From contig JAADHV010000074.1 in NCBI GenBank assembly GCA_013151635.1, positions 100,959 through 136,819 of the forward strand: a stretch of 35,861 bases of DNA. The letters run 5' to 3'. This DNA is from Deltaproteobacteria bacterium (lineage in GTDB: Bacteria; Desulfobacterota; Desulfobacteria; Desulfobacterales; Desulfobacteraceae). The notes beneath the pieces were generated by a model. It ran no database searches. It saw only the letters and a list, made by a program, of their open reading frames with translations, and was not told the origin of the DNA. Position numbers and translations under genes: made by a program. Below, piece by piece: positions 16,679 through 24,867 of the stretch (positions within the stretch are counted from its first letter, which is position 1; each line of letters opens with the position of its first letter).

Positions 16679-17494
16679 TTATCTCAACAATAATACTGAA
16701 GATTCATTTGCCTTTAAAAGCCTTGACACCTTATTACTGGGAAACACTCTTTCCAGAATCGATTTTTTCCCCATCCACATGGCCATAAGTCCCCATCTGG
16801 CCTGCTGGGAAATAAATGTTTCAAGATGAGACAATTTTACAAGCTCAATACAGGGAAAAATACTCCTGGCCGAGTAATAATTAATCAGCCAGGACAGCTT
16901 TTTTTCAATTCTTTCCTGCACATCATCACTATCCTTTAATACCACAATTTCCAGATCAGCCTTAAAAAGTGTGACCATCTGGCTGATCATTTCCAGGGAT
17001 TCCTGGCTGATATTGTCATGATCAAGACAGCACAGGACCTTATTGATTTTTTTATCCTCTTTTATGACAAGGACTGAACAGGCAGCATCCCTTGCCACTT
17101 TTAAAGGAACATTCCCGGCGCCCTCCCATGCATAATCCTCCTTATTGCTGCATGCAACAGCAATAAGGTCACTTTCCTGGTTTTTAGCTTCTTCAAGTAT
17201 TTCTTTGGCAGGGTTGCCTTTTCTTACCCGGGTGATAATCTGTTTGTGAATACCGCCTTTTCCGCCGGCACCAGGCTTTACCTGGAAATAAGGGGACGTG
17301 TTTGAATCAAAATATCCCAGAAGCTTTTGATGATAGGCTTTAATCAAAGCGTCTGCCTTACCGTCCATGGTCCTTGATCGACTTGAAACCCCTAAAAGCG
17401 TGATATCAGCCCATGTGTTTTCTCCAAGCCGTGCCACCTGGAGTAATGCATCTGCACTGTAAGGGTTTTCATCTGCTGCAAAAAGAATTCTCAT
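16679..17494 (-). CDS. Universal stress protein (tandem Usp domains)
   Basis: A 271-residue cytoplasmic protein made of two Usp-like halves. The first half begins MRILFAADENPYSADALLQV, contains KGNPAKEILEEAKNQESDLIAVAC and closes with PLKVARDAACSVLVIKE. The second half begins KINKVLCCLDHDNISQESLE and closes with RLLKANESSVLLLR. The classical ATP-binding G-2x-G-9x-G(S/T) motif is imperfect in both halves, so nucleotide binding is uncertain. It is the last gene of a six-gene minus-strand operon with the TauE/SafE exporter, and its start is 15 bases after the neighbouring Usp gene. Confidence 0.85.
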   Translation of the reverse strand: MRILFAADENPYSADALLQVARLGENTWADITLLGVSSRSRTMDGKADALIKAYHQKLLGYFDSNTSPYFQVKPGAGGKGGIHKQIITRVRKGNPAKEILEEAKNQESDLIAVACSNKEDYAWEGAGNVPLKVARDAACSVLVIKEDKKINKVLCCLDHDNISQESLEMISQMVTLFKADLEIVVLKDSDDVQERIEKKLSWLINYYSARSIFPCIELVKLSHLETFISQQARWGLMAMWMGKKSILERVFPSNKVSRLLKANESSVLLLR

Positions 17495-17509
17495 ATTTAC
17501 CTCATAAAT

Positions 17510-18319
17510 TTAATCAATTTTAGATTCCGGGCACAACAGGATAGGACAGGGAGACATGCTTAGCATACTTGCCATGCTGCTGCGGCTTTGGGGAAGGACA
17601 GACGCGATAAGCGCATGATCCCGGACAAGAAGACCCAGCTCGTTGGGAGACCCTTTTACCGTCCTGATCCTGCCAGGCTTTTTCCCATGTTTTAAAAACC
17701 TGTCTTCAATGCCTGAAATCAGGGTGGTGTCATTTTCAATAAAGCTTGCTTTTCCCCCTGGGGCTTCAAAATGACACAAAAGAATATCAGGTTTTTCCGG
17801 CAGGCTTTTTAAAAGCTTAAAATACCATGGCAATACTGAAAAAACAGTTTCCCGGGTCCCGACAATCTGTATTCCCTTTTCCAGATCAGTCAGGTTCTGG
17901 ACCATGAGTACAGGGCAGGCAAGGCCCCTGTATAGCCTGGAATCAAGTCTTTGAAAAAACCTGTCCGGTTCAAATGAATGAAGGAGCCCTTCAATGAAAA
18001 AATCATAATTTTTCTGCCGCATTTCATCTAAAAGCACCTGTTCTTTTTCCCCTGGAACAATCTTGGGATTCCGGGTAAGATAACAATAGAAAAGATCTTC
18101 TTTAACCAGTTGGGCAATTTTCTTCCTGGCCTGCTGGATGACAGCGTTTTCCCATGTCTGATGCACCCATCCGCTGCCGGGTGAATGTCCCTTTTCATCC
18201 ATATCAGGAATATGAATCGCGTTCATATTAAACCTGGCTGATTTTTCCAACTGGCAGGCATAACGGATGGCAATGCCGGATGCCAGATCTGCCTGCAATG
18301 AAATCAATACCTCTTGCAT
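17510..18319 (-). CDS. Universal stress protein-like (tandem, divergent)
   Basis: A 269-residue protein starting MQEVLISLQADLASGIAIRY, a form of the first Usp strand and helix. It includes the middle segment FDRL-like LYRGLACPVLMVQNLTDLEKG, which ends the first Usp half, and a second half ending SMLSMSPCPILLCPESK. The GLACPVL and MSPCPILL ends are the usual final Usp strand. I take the ATG at 18319, three codons inside the longest frame, because AGGAG lies upstream of that region on the coding strand. It is paired with the downstream Usp gene and follows the response regulator gene by about 40 bases. Its ligand-binding motif is not conserved. Confidence 0.75.
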   Translation of the reverse strand: MQEVLISLQADLASGIAIRYACQLEKSARFNMNAIHIPDMDEKGHSPGSGWVHQTWENAVIQQARKKIAQLVKEDLFYCYLTRNPKIVPGEKEQVLLDEMRQKNYDFFIEGLLHSFEPDRFFQRLDSRLYRGLACPVLMVQNLTDLEKGIQIVGTRETVFSVLPWYFKLLKSLPEKPDILLCHFEAPGGKASFIENDTTLISGIEDRFLKHGKKPGRIRTVKGSPNELGLLVRDHALIASVLPQSRSSMASMLSMSPCPILLCPESKID

Positions 18320-18357
18320 GATCAACATTCTCCTGTTTTTTGTTCAAGTGGGGAATT

Positions 18358-18732
18358 TTAATTTTTTTCTGCCTGTAATGCATCTTCAGCCTTTTGAATG
18401 GCCCCGCGAATTTCCTTTAACTTGAACGGTTTTGCGATAAAATCAAAAGCTCCTTTGGTCAAAGACTCCCTTGCAACTTCCAAAGTGGCATATCCTGTAA
18501 TCATAATCACCTTTGTTTTTTCAGCTTTTTTTCTGACCGCTTCTAAAATCTGTATACCGTCCATGTCATCCATCCGGATATCCGTAATCACCACATCAAA
18601 GGCTTTTTCCCTGATCCGGTCCAGGGCTGCAACCGGATTAATAAATGTTTCAAGTGCATGACCATCCTTTTCCAGGGAAGCTTTAAGCCGCTCCCCCACA
18701 ATTTTTTCGTCATCCAGAACAAGTATTTTCAT
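18358..18732 (-). CDS. Single-domain response regulator
   Basis: A 124-residue receiver domain with no output domain. It starts MKILVLDDEKIVGERLKASL with the acidic pair Asp7/Asp8, the phospho-acceptor Asp51 in VVITDIRMDDMDG, the switch threonine in VIMITGYA and the lysine in DFIAKPFKLKEI. Stand-alone receivers act by binding a partner protein or shuttling phosphate. It sits between the TauE/SafE exporter gene and two Usp genes on the same strand, so its partner may be within this operon or the histidine kinase at 23421-24821. That link is inference. Confidence 0.93.
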   Translation of the reverse strand: MKILVLDDEKIVGERLKASLEKDGHALETFINPVAALDRIREKAFDVVITDIRMDDMDGIQILEAVRKKAEKTKVIMITGYATLEVARESLTKGAFDFIAKPFKLKEIRGAIQKAEDALQAEKN

Positions 18733-18754
18733 TGGCACGGTTTGCCCCCTTTCT

Positions 18755-19870
18755 CTATTCTACCCCTAAGCTTAGTTTGGAAGATGATGACTTGACCACC
18801 CGAATACTCTTTTGTATTTTCCGCCGCTGGCGGTAGGACCGGACCACATTGATTAAAATAAGCAGTGTTCCTGAAATGCCGCTGGCAAAAAGAAAAAATT
18901 TACTGATATTATTAAAATAAACATCCAGCCCGGGATCCATATCAATAAGCCCTAACTGGCGCAGGTACATGGGAATGGCAATGGCCCTTGAAATTACGCA
19001 TAAAAGAATGATCAGGCTTGTCACCATGCGGATATACCGTTCATTTACTACTTTTACCCCGTAAACGCCCAGATAAATCCCGACAAGGGAACCAAGATAC
19101 ATCAACATGGTCAACCGGATATCCACAAACCCCTGGAAAGCGTAACTCAATGCCCCGTAGGCACCCATAAACATGGCAAGATAAAGCTCTGTTCCGGCAG
19201 CCACAGCAGTTGGCACACCAAAAACATAAATCATGGCAGGAACGCCGATAAATCCGCCGACGCCAATGGTTCCGGCAAGATAACCCGTTGCAATACCCAC
19301 CAACAGCAGAATCCACAGGCTGACCTTGACATCGGCAACCTTAAAATGGATCATGGGGGGAAGATTCAATCTGGCAAGGGCATCGGCAATCTGTCGGGAC
19401 GGCCCGGAATCATCGTCCCCTTTTCCCCTGTTTTTAAGGACATCCCGCAGCATGGACAAAGCCACAACAGATAAAATCAAGGTAAACACTAGACTGATAT
19501 AAAGGTTGGCACCAGCGCCCTTGGAGGCCCCATGACCGGTCCCGCCCTTGAACAGCAGGCTGTTGATAAAAACTGCCAACTGGATACCTATAACGGCTGA
19601 AACAAGAACATATAAAGCCAGTTTCTTGTCAACATTCCCGGCCTCGCCATGCTTATGGGAGCCCACCATGGCTTTTCCGAATTTATGGGTGATATTACTG
19701 GCAACCGCAATAACCCCCTCAACCCCCAGGTTCATCATGCCGGGTGTCATGAAAAACGCTCCGCCGCTTCCGATAAACCCGCTTAATACCCCTCCGATAA
19801 AGCCCAGCAAGACGATCTGCAGTGCCGTACTCATATCAATATGTATAAAATTCACTATAAGATGTTCCAT
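18755..19870 (-). CDS. TauE/SafE-family membrane exporter (sulfite/organosulfonate type)
   Basis: A 371-residue polytopic inner-membrane protein of the TauE/SafE (PF01925) family. Each half carries the family repeat: GFIGGVLSGFIGSGGAFFMTPGMM near residues 22-45 and ATGYLAGTIGVGGFIGVPAMIYVF near 195-218. About eight membrane segments are visible, with a hydrophilic loop rich in glycine and charged residues near 105-165. The family exports sulfite, sulfoacetate or related anions, which would fit a sulfate reducer, but members with other substrates exist. It lies 21 bases downstream of the kinase-like fusion gene and 16 bases upstream of the response regulator gene, inside the Usp operon. Confidence 0.88.
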   Translation of the reverse strand: MEHLIVNFIHIDMSTALQIVLLGFIGGVLSGFIGSGGAFFMTPGMMNLGVEGVIAVASNITHKFGKAMVGSHKHGEAGNVDKKLALYVLVSAVIGIQLAVFINSLLFKGGTGHGASKGAGANLYISLVFTLILSVVALSMLRDVLKNRGKGDDDSGPSRQIADALARLNLPPMIHFKVADVKVSLWILLLVGIATGYLAGTIGVGGFIGVPAMIYVFGVPTAVAAGTELYLAMFMGAYGALSYAFQGFVDIRLTMLMYLGSLVGIYLGVYGVKVVNERYIRMVTSLIILLCVISRAIAIPMYLRQLGLIDMDPGLDVYFNNISKFFLFASGISGTLLILINVVRSYRQRRKIQKSIRVVKSSSSKLSLGVE

Positions 19871-19891
19871 GAAATCCTCTCTTTTAATTGT

Positions 19892-21400
19892 CTAATCAAT
19901 ATCAACGATTTTGAGAACCAGCCCGGTTACAGTACTGTACACATAGGCCACCACAGGAACAAAAAGTGCAATCCCGATGGAAGCCGCCCATTTAAACTTT
20001 GAATGAAGTTCACCGCCCAGGATATTTAAAATAGGGTCCTGGAAACTAAAAACCAGCCAGTAGATTAAAAAAGTGGCCAGCACATAGCCAAGTAGTTTAA
20101 ATGCCTGTTTTTTCCCGAAAAGGAAACGGGAGTGAAGTTCACCTGATGTAATAACAGGCGCTTTGAGCTTTTCTTTCAATTCCAGGCCAAGCTCCCTGGT
20201 TAATCTTGTGGAGGTCTCATGGCCTTTTGAAAGAAAAAGATTCCCAAGAATTATCAGGGAATAGTTGTTGTTATCCTTGACCGCATCAATTACCTCCCGG
20301 GCAGCGCCGGATATGGAAAATCCACCTGCAGACCGTCCGATGGCCACTAATTCTTCCACGGTTTCTGAAAGCCCTTTATCTTCGTAACCTGTGTCTATAT
20401 CATCGTCCTCTACTCCACCGGTATCCATCTGGGAAGATCGCGGGCCACTTTGACTGTTTTCCAGACCATGGTTTAAGAAAATTTCTTTACCCTCTGAGTC
20501 CAGCCGTAAAAGCTCGATTGCAGCCCCCCACCGTTTGGCAAGCTGGGTGACCTGGTCAAAATTTTCCCCCTTGGGGTCAAAGGATTCCTGTATCCAAAGT
20601 ATATTTGTTTCCGCCATGGTGCAAATATTTTCCCGGCACCCTTTAAGCCCCCGGAGGGCCTTGGAAATACTGGCGGCAGAAACTTCCTGCCGCGGCATAT
20701 AGGTGACGGTTACAGCCCCGTTAACCGCCCGGATACCCAAATCCATCCCTGATGTCTCAGGGTTCCGGGCAAGGTGTATTTTAGCATTTGCAGCAAGGCA
20801 TTTGTCATCCAGTTTGTTCCTGCCTTCAAGTGTCAGCCTGAAGTCCTTAAGTATTGCTGTTTCATAGAGAATAGTGGAAGCATTTTCAAGGGTCATGTGC
20901 TGTAAATTCAAAAACAAATCGTATGCAAGAGCATTCCGGGAAGTTTCACGATGGATATAACGTATCCATTTTTCGATATCTTCATCCAGTTTCTCTAAGT
21001 ATTCCCTTGCTTTTTCCTGCGGAAGATTAAGCTGTTTCATGACCCTGTCAATACGCATTTCCAGGGTGCTTCCAAGGCCGACCCTTAATACACCCGGGAT
21101 ACCGGGGGCAATCAGATGCCCTGCCCGGCCATGATAAATCAAATTACCGTCAGTTGCTGTTTCACAAATAGTTTTGGCCACCAGGGCCAGGTACAGGTCT
21201 CTTTCCCTGGCCAGATTTTCACGGATAACAGGAGACTTGATAATGGAGGTTTCAAGGCGGCTTAAGCGTATTCCTGTTTCATAGGCCTTTTCCACCACCT
21301 GGTCACGGCTGTAAAGAGTCCAGCCTGTTTTTTCTGCCAGGTTCTGGGCCAGTTCCCGGCCAGAACCATGGGGCGAACTAGATATCAATACAATCGGCAT
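19892..21400 (-). CDS. Cytidylate kinase-like / BON-like / Usp-like fusion with membrane anchor
   Basis: A 502-residue multidomain protein. Residues 1-195 look like the cytidylate-kinase-like family (PF13189): a P-loop-like SPHGSGRELAQNLAEKTGW, then YSRDQVVEKA, and later GNLIYHGRAGHLIAPGIPG and LDEDIEKWIRYIHR. Residues about 200-260 resemble a BON domain (AKIHLARNPE, GIRAVNGAVTVTYMPRQ). Residues about 265-410 resemble a Usp fold (ETNILWIQESFDPK, LAKRWGAAIELLRL, YSLIILGNLF, LKAPVIT). Two membrane helices follow at about 428-448 and 470-495. The P-loop lacks the usual GxxGxGK spacing, so kinase activity is uncertain. The protein is probably a cytoplasmic sensor tethered to the membrane beside the exporter. 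It follows a short Usp gene by 15 bases. Confidence 0.8.
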   Translation of the reverse strand: MPIVLISSSPHGSGRELAQNLAEKTGWTLYSRDQVVEKAYETGIRLSRLETSIIKSPVIRENLARERDLYLALVAKTICETATDGNLIYHGRAGHLIAPGIPGVLRVGLGSTLEMRIDRVMKQLNLPQEKAREYLEKLDEDIEKWIRYIHRETSRNALAYDLFLNLQHMTLENASTILYETAILKDFRLTLEGRNKLDDKCLAANAKIHLARNPETSGMDLGIRAVNGAVTVTYMPRQEVSAASISKALRGLKGCRENICTMAETNILWIQESFDPKGENFDQVTQLAKRWGAAIELLRLDSEGKEIFLNHGLENSQSGPRSSQMDTGGVEDDDIDTGYEDKGLSETVEELVAIGRSAGGFSISGAAREVIDAVKDNNNYSLIILGNLFLSKGHETSTRLTRELGLELKEKLKAPVITSGELHSRFLFGKKQAFKLLGYVLATFLIYWLVFSFQDPILNILGGELHSKFKWAASIGIALFVPVVAYVYSTVTGLVLKIVDID

Positions 21401-21415
21401 AGTTTTTCACCTTTG

Positions 21416-21814
21416 TTAAATAGAATTAATATTATTTTTTCCCTTTACTTTAATAATCTGAATGGATACTTTCGGGCTAATATCTTTGACGGCTGATTCC
21501 ATCTCAATATCCCCGGCACTTACCACGATCAGATCAATATGTTCTGTTTTTATGATATTGAGAAGTTCCTCCTCAAATTCATCATTTGCTATATGAAACG
21601 ATACTGATATTCCTTCTTCACAGGCACTGCGGATCATCTCAAGACAGGCGTTCTCAAGTGGTGTCATCTGTTGGGGGTTTAAGTCTTCACCTTTGAAGAA
21701 AAGAACAAAAATCTTTGCCCTGATCCGTTCACCCAGGGCAAAGGCATGATATAATGATTTCAAATCCGAACTGTGTCTTCCAAATGGAACGAGTATGTTT
21801 TCCGTATTCACCAA
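21416..21814 (-). CDS. Small universal stress protein-like, first gene of exporter operon
   Basis: A 132-residue single Usp-like domain. It has the first strand NILVPFGRHSSDLKSLYHAF, the middle EEELLNIIKTEHIDLIVVSA and a final strand SIQIIKVKGK. The ATP-binding loop typical of Usp is not clear. The start at 21814 is GTG, with AAGGGG a few bases upstream. It is the first gene of the minus-strand operon that continues into the kinase-like fusion, the TauE/SafE exporter, the response regulator and the two longer Usp proteins. A sigma-54-like promoter lies about 50 bases upstream. Confidence 0.8.
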   Translation of the reverse strand: MVNTENILVPFGRHSSDLKSLYHAFALGERIRAKIFVLFFKGEDLNPQQMTPLENACLEMIRSACEEGISVSFHIANDEFEEELLNIIKTEHIDLIVVSAGDIEMESAVKDISPKVSIQIIKVKGKNNINSI

Positions 21815-21858
21815 CTTTTTCCCCTTTGGTTTAAATATATATTTTGCTCCGATAACAC

Positions 21859-21874
21859 TACAATATTCATGCCA
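21859..21874 (-). promoter_or_regulatory. Candidate sigma-54 promoter of the Usp/exporter operon
   Basis: On the minus strand this reads TGGCATGAATATTGTA. The sigma-54 consensus is TGGCACG-N4-TTGCA. The -24 GG and the ten-base spacing are right, and the -12 element is GT instead of GC. It lies about 45 bases before the first Usp gene. A sigma-54-dependent activator gene is next door, which supports the call. Confidence 0.45.
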
Positions 21875-21928
21875 CTTTAAAAAAACACAATAATTCCAGT
21901 GAATTGCAGTTTATATAAAAAAATGGCA

Positions 21929-21963
21929 ATTTAATTTTGATTCATATTGAAACAAAATTAAAT
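21929..21963. repeat. Near-perfect 35-bp palindrome: activator site or terminator hairpin
   Basis: The left arm ATTTAATTTTGATTCA (21929-21944) and the right arm TGAAACAAAATTAAAT (21948-21963) are reverse complements with one mismatch, around a 3-bp centre. The site lies about 55-105 bases upstream of the sigma-54-like promoter, a normal distance for an enhancer-binding site. In RNA from the minus strand it would form a hairpin followed, after five bases, by seven Us, so it could instead end transcription of the response-regulator gene. It may do both. Confidence 0.8.
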
Positions 21964-22050
21964 CAAAAATTTTAATAACCGTCAGGAACAATGATGACAG
22001 CGTGGCATTACCAGGAGATTACATGAATTTTTCAATTTGAAACATAAAAA

Positions 22051-23418
22051 TCAATCAAGATTAAAGCGCTTCATCTTTCGCCATAAAGTGGTACGGGGAA
22101 TTTTTAAAACTTCAGAAGCCCGGCCCTTATGACGACCGGTTTGGATCAGCACTTTCCGGATATATTCTTTTTCCATCTCCTCTAAGGATTTCCAGCTTGT
22201 ATCCTCAAGGCTGGTAATGGACAATTCCAGAATATCGCCCGGGAGGTCTTCGCAACCGATAACAGGTTTGTCTGAAAGGGCAACACCCCGTTCAATAATA
22301 TTTTCAAGCTCCCTTACATTACCGGGAAAAGGATATTGCCCTAATATTTCCATTGTTTCCTGGTCCACACCTGCGACGTGTTTGTTAAACAATTTATTAT
22401 ACCGCTTTAAAAAATGCTGGATCAATAAAGGGATGTCTTCTTTTCTGTCCCGAAGCGGCGGAAGGGTAATGGACACTACTTTAAGCCGGTAATAAAGATC
22501 TTCCCTGAAATTTTTTGACTCGACTTCCTGCTTGAGGTCATGGTTCCCCGCTGCAATCAAGCGGACATCCACCGGGAAGGATTTGACTCCTCCCACCCGG
22601 ATCAGGCAGCGCTCCTGGACAAACCTTAAAAGTTTCATCTGCATATTCAGTGGCATCAAGGCGATCTCATCTAAAAATACAGTGCCTTTGTCTGCTGATT
22701 CCAGAAGTCCGATCTTGGTGTCCACAGCACCTGTGAACGCACCTTTCTCGTGCCCGAAAAGCTCATTGGCGATAAGCTCATCTGTAAATCCGCCGCAACT
22801 GAAGGCAATAAACGGCTCTTCTCTTCTTATCCCTAAAAAATGAAGCGCCCGGGCCACAAGTTCCTTACCTGTGCCGCTTTCTCCCTGGACCAGGATATTG
22901 CAGTTCAAAGAACAGACCTTTTTTACCAGGGCCAGCACGTCCTGAATGGCCGGGGAGTGGCCGATAAGATACTGCTGCCGGGACTGGTTGAAAAGTGCTT
23001 TCTTTAAAGCCTGTGTTTCCCTGACCAGGCGGATTGTTTCAAGAGCCCGTGTGCAAAGCCCTGCCAATTCCTCAATTTTAACGGGTTTGACAACAAAATG
23101 AAAAGCACCTGCCTGAATGGCACGAATGGCAAGATCCACTGATCCATAGGCGGTAATAATAATCACCCGGGTCTGGGGAAACCGTTTTTTTATGGTATAA
23201 AGGACTTCCATCCCGTCCATTCCGGGCAGTCTTAAATCACATAAAACCAGGTCGAACAAAGCTGTTTCCATTCTTTTAAGGGCTGATTCCCCGTCTAAAA
23301 AAGTCTCGATATTAAAATCGGTTCTCCTTGCAAGCCCTTTTTTGATTTCCCGGCAGGCAATGGGTTCATCGTCAATAACAGCAACATTAACCGGGCTGAT
23401 ATTTTTTCTTGGATTCAT
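22051..23418 (-). CDS. NtrC-family sigma-54-dependent response regulator
   Basis: A 455-residue transcription activator with three domains. The receiver has VAVIDDEPIACREI and the phospho-acceptor Asp61 in LVLCDLRLPGMDG. The AAA+ domain has Walker A GESGTGKE (about 178-185), the sigma-54-contacting loop GAFTGA (about 225-230), Walker B GTVFLDEI and the arginine-bearing FREDLYYRLKV. A Fis-type helix-turn-helix closes the protein (GRHKGRASEVLKIPRTTLWRK-like). I start it at ATG 23418, directly after the kinase stop; the longer frame to 23454 lies inside the kinase gene. The intact GAFTGA loop means it should activate sigma-54 promoters, of which the one at 21859-21874 is the nearest candidate. 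Confidence 0.95.
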   Translation of the reverse strand: MNPRKNISPVNVAVIDDEPIACREIKKGLARRTDFNIETFLDGESALKRMETALFDLVLCDLRLPGMDGMEVLYTIKKRFPQTRVIIITAYGSVDLAIRAIQAGAFHFVVKPVKIEELAGLCTRALETIRLVRETQALKKALFNQSRQQYLIGHSPAIQDVLALVKKVCSLNCNILVQGESGTGKELVARALHFLGIRREEPFIAFSCGGFTDELIANELFGHEKGAFTGAVDTKIGLLESADKGTVFLDEIALMPLNMQMKLLRFVQERCLIRVGGVKSFPVDVRLIAAGNHDLKQEVESKNFREDLYYRLKVVSITLPPLRDRKEDIPLLIQHFLKRYNKLFNKHVAGVDQETMEILGQYPFPGNVRELENIIERGVALSDKPVIGCEDLPGDILELSITSLEDTSWKSLEEMEKEYIRKVLIQTGRHKGRASEVLKIPRTTLWRKMKRFNLD

Positions 23419-23420
23419 GC

Positions 23421-24821
23421 TTAAACTTTTACAGGAAGGAAAATAGAAAAACAAGTCCCCTTGCCAGGCATACTTTCAACCGATATCTTTCCGTTATGGC
23501 GCTTAATAATATTATATGTAACAGAAAGGCCAAGTCCTGTTCCTTCACCTTCTTTTTTCGTGGTAAAAAAAGGATCAAAAATCGAATCAAGCTGGCCTTT
23601 GGGGATACCTGTTCCCGTGTCCTTAACATCAATTCTGAGATTCTCCGAGCCCGGATCAACCTCAATTATGACGGTTAAATCACCGCCATCAGGCATGGCA
23701 TGGATACTATTAAGCAAAAGGTTGACTAATGCCTGCTGCAACCGGCTTTTGTCAATCCACAGTTTTGGCAGGTTCTCCTGAATCCGGGCATGGAATTTCA
23801 CCCCTTTGATACTCAGTTCATTTTTAAGCAGCCGCCGGGTTTTTTCAATCATTTCTTTCATGGAAATATTTTCAAACTGGTCCTGGTCTGTCCTGGAAAA
23901 CTCAAGCAGGTTCTTCACAATTCCACTTGAACGGTCAGCCTGATCCATCAGATCTTTGTATAATTCCCGGCACTCTTTTGCTGACAGGCTCGCCCCGTCT
24001 TCAAGCAGGGAATCCACGATCAGGGAAATATTATTAATGGGATTGTTCAATTCATGGGCAATTCCCGAGGTAAAGGTTCCAATGGATGCCATCTTGCGCG
24101 ACTGGAGCAATTGTTCCTGTCCTGCATCAATTTCCACGACCATTTTATTAAAAGCCGCAATACACTGGGATACCTCATTTTTCTTCTGTACTGCATGGTC
24201 AATGGGTTCAAAGACACCTTTACGCGCATTCTCGGCAGCATTCTGTATTAATGACAGCGGCTTTAAAACATCTTCCCTGGTCATGTGCATTACAAATATC
24301 ACCAGGAGAATAAAACCTGCGCTGAAAGCCAGAGGAAGCAAAAGCATCTGCCTTAACACCCGTGTCACCCGGCTGCGTTTTTCTATGATCAGTCTTTCGC
24401 TGAAACTTGTCAAAATCGTTCCGTTGGATCGAAGCTCCGCAGCTTTGGGGCCATCCTTATCGCCAATGCTGTTTTTATTTTTCAGAATCCTGCGGTATTT
24501 TCTTAATGCTGCTGAACAATCTTCCAATTCTGGCAAGGGCAAAATACCCTTTATTTTTTTCCCCAGCCTCAAAAATGAGGCCTCAGTTTTTAAAAGATAG
24601 TGGTCCATTTGTTCCAGATGGACGGATTTACCAGTGAGAAAATAATTTTTCTCATACCGTCGTAACTCCAGGATATTGTCCTTGAGATCGTCAAATTGTT
24701 CTATGAGTAATAATTTTTTTTCCAGAATAAAAATATTATAATAGTAAAAGACTGTCAGCCCCCCCGTAAATGAAAGACAGACAAAAAAAATAATGATCAA
24801 CCTGCTTCTGATGGTTTGCAT
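23421..24821 (-). CDS. Membrane sensor histidine kinase
   Basis: A 466-residue sensor kinase and obvious partner of the NtrC-type regulator that follows. A first membrane helix (about residues 7-28) and a second (about 165-187) bracket a roughly 135-residue extracytoplasmic helical region with LRRYEKNYFLTGKSVHLEQ, a wording common in four-helix-bundle sensors. A HAMP domain follows, then the H-box GIAHELNNPINNISL (His near 256), the N-box LQQALVNLLLNSIHAMPDGG, DTGTGIPKGQL and FDPFFTTKKEGEGTGLGLS. All catalytic elements are intact. The sensed signal is unknown. It begins 46 bases after the selenoprotein-like DUF166 gene, on the same strand. Confidence 0.95.
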   Translation of the reverse strand: MQTIRSRLIIIFFVCLSFTGGLTVFYYYNIFILEKKLLLIEQFDDLKDNILELRRYEKNYFLTGKSVHLEQMDHYLLKTEASFLRLGKKIKGILPLPELEDCSAALRKYRRILKNKNSIGDKDGPKAAELRSNGTILTSFSERLIIEKRSRVTRVLRQMLLLPLAFSAGFILLVIFVMHMTREDVLKPLSLIQNAAENARKGVFEPIDHAVQKKNEVSQCIAAFNKMVVEIDAGQEQLLQSRKMASIGTFTSGIAHELNNPINNISLIVDSLLEDGASLSAKECRELYKDLMDQADRSSGIVKNLLEFSRTDQDQFENISMKEMIEKTRRLLKNELSIKGVKFHARIQENLPKLWIDKSRLQQALVNLLLNSIHAMPDGGDLTVIIEVDPGSENLRIDVKDTGTGIPKGQLDSIFDPFFTTKKEGEGTGLGLSVTYNIIKRHNGKISVESMPGKGTCFSIFLPVKV

Positions 24822-24867
24822 ATGAGTCCCAAAATGGAATAATTAAACCTTAAATCAAACATAGAGC

